6,943 nt of DNA from DATIJJ01 sp964612855 (GTDB lineage Bacteria; Pseudomonadota; Gammaproteobacteria; DSM-16500). Positions 6,032-6,943 of the stretch are shown here, in pieces. The stretch covers positions 1 through 6,943 of the forward strand of contig CAZTDR010000098.1 of the NCBI GenBank assembly GCA_964612855.1, written 5' to 3'. The position numbers and the translations under genes are program-made. The notes under the pieces are model-generated. The model was not told the DNA's origin. It saw only the letters and a list, made by a program, of their open reading frames with translations, and ran no database searches. Position 1 is the stretch's first letter. Every line of letters starts with the position of its first letter.

Positions 6032-6808
6032 CTACTTTGAAGTCGTCCTAGCCCCTGGCCGAGTAGAGGATGGTTGTTCTTCGCTTTGATTATCTTGCGG
6101 CTTCAATGCAGCCACGGCGGAATCAACTTTTGGCACAGAGGCAGAAAAGAAACAAGGTTTCGACTCTTTTTCCTGTTTCTTATTAAATTCCAAATAAGCA
6201 TTTTGATTGTTATGGTGTTTTTTAAAGGCTTGATAGGCTTTACTAAGTTGAGTGACAGCGACGCCAATTACGCCAATTCCAACCATTAATCCAGCCAGTC
6301 CTAACAGGGGATCAATTAAACTAAGCGCTGCAGTTAGCGCCCATGTTCCCACCATAAGAGCAGCCACTGCAACTATTCCCGACACGCAAATGGCGACTTT
6401 CCCCCAAAAATGAGCTCTAGGAGACCAGTATGCTTTCGCTTTATCTGCGGAAACACGATAAACTTCACTCATTAGGTCATCATATTTTTGGTCATTTTGC
6501 TGATTATTAGGGTCAGTTATTTTTAAGGTGGTGCATTCTGTGAGCTTAATGAGCCGTTCTTGTTCTTGCTTAGAAAAAAGAGCTGGTTCACGCAAGACCT
6601 TGTCCAGCAGGTTAAGAAACTCTTGATATAATGGATAATTCTTTAAGATCTCCGTTTCATCTTGGGCGGCTACATATTGTAACTTACTCTTTGCATTGGT
6701 TAGTTCTGTCGTTAATTTTCGCTGCTCTAATTCTTTTTCTGAAACAACAGTAACAACGGCTCTTTCGCCCCATACAGGGTTTCCAGAAAATATTGTTCTT
6801 AGATGCAT
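6032..6808 (-). CDS. unknown protein with coiled coil and two membrane segments
   Basis: A 258-residue protein I do not recognise. The N-terminal part (about 22-50) is charged and likely helical or coiled coil (SEKELEQRKLTTELTNAKSK), followed by another helical stretch to about 125. Two adjacent hydrophobic segments follow (about 137-163 and 166-187), joined by a short SLIDPLLG turn, forming a membrane hairpin. A lysine-rich stretch (KKHHNNQN, KKQEKESK) comes next, then a polar, proline/serine-rich tail with SEEQPSS. No signal peptide is visible. The start has a GGAG site 5 bases upstream, which supports the ATG at 6808. The gene is convergent with the inhibitor gene. The layout resembles type IV-secreted membrane-targeted effectors of Legionella/Coxiella relatives, but that is inference from shape only; a bacterial inner-membrane protein is equally possible. 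Confidence 0.8.
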   Translation of the reverse strand: MHLRTIFSGNPVWGERAVVTVVSEKELEQRKLTTELTNAKSKLQYVAAQDETEILKNYPLYQEFLNLLDKVLREPALFSKQEQERLIKLTECTTLKITDPNNQQNDQKYDDLMSEVYRVSADKAKAYWSPRAHFWGKVAICVSGIVAVAALMVGTWALTAALSLIDPLLGLAGLMVGIGVIGVAVTQLSKAYQAFKKHHNNQNAYLEFNKKQEKESKPCFFSASVPKVDSAVAALKPQDNQSEEQPSSTRPGARTTSK

Positions 6809-6893
6809 GACATCTCCATCACTGTAAATTAATATGAGTTCATTCTAAACCGATTTTCTTAAAGAAATATTAATTTTTTAATTACCCCTGTGG

Positions 6894-6938
6894 TACCAAA
6901 AGGAAAATGTCCTCTCTATTACCAAAGCAAAAATGTCC
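6894..6938. repeat. tandem 19-bp motif at window edge, possible insertion sequence end
   Basis: TACCAAAAGGAAAATGTCC (6894-6912) recurs as TACCAAAGCAAAAATGTCC (6920-6938) with a 26-bp period and 16 of 19 identical positions. Spaced direct copies of a motif of about 20 bp are typical of the transposase-binding ends of some insertion sequence families such as IS21. The window stops 5 bp later, so the body of any element cannot be seen. The left boundary is unclear. Confidence 0.45.
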
Positions 6939-6943
6939 CCTTC

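Overview
The window looks like chromosomal DNA of a gammaproteobacterium. The DapD, DapE, MsbA and LpxK proteins are all close to the E. coli family in length and motifs, and a serine tRNA sits directly upstream of a gammaproteobacterial 4.5S RNA gene. The modest GC content, a chagasin-type cysteine protease inhibitor in the lipid A operon and a lysine/glutamate-rich two-helix membrane protein suggest a host-associated relative of Legionella or Coxiella. That placement is inference, not a database result.

Layout. Positions 38-259 (minus) hold two stable RNA genes, tRNA-Ser(GGA) followed by ffs (4.5S RNA). Positions 362-474 hold a 113-bp transposase-less inverted-repeat element (MITE-like) flanked by TA. 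Positions 474-2520 (minus) hold dapD then dapE, the succinylase-branch enzymes of diaminopimelate/lysine synthesis, separated by about 100 bp that carry a GC-rich palindromic repeat. Positions 2548-2739 hold a second, unrelated, nearly complete 192-bp palindrome with perfect 40-bp arms, filling most of the divergent dapD/msbA intergenic region. Positions 2775-5962 (plus) form a tight operon: msbA (lipid A flippase), lpxK (lipid A 4'-kinase) and a secreted chagasin-like inhibitor. A second copy of the GC-rich repeat lies between that operon and a convergent unknown membrane protein gene (6032-6808, minus). The right edge holds a tandem pair of 19-bp motifs that may be the end of an insertion sequence outside the window.

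How it works together. The dap genes feed peptidoglycan and lysine synthesis and the msbA-lpxK pair builds and exports lipid A, so the two divergent units both serve the envelope. All core genes look intact. The notable content is in the gaps, where small mobile or repetitive palindromes have moved in without breaking genes. The first element appears to have landed in the stop codon of dapE and rebuilt it (TAA to TAG). The second gives dapD and msbA the same upstream sequence, including candidate promoters and the same potential upstream start codon. I did not find a CRISPR array, an obvious defence system or a transposase gene. The most interesting features are the two palindromic elements and the inhibitor gene attached to the lipid A operon.
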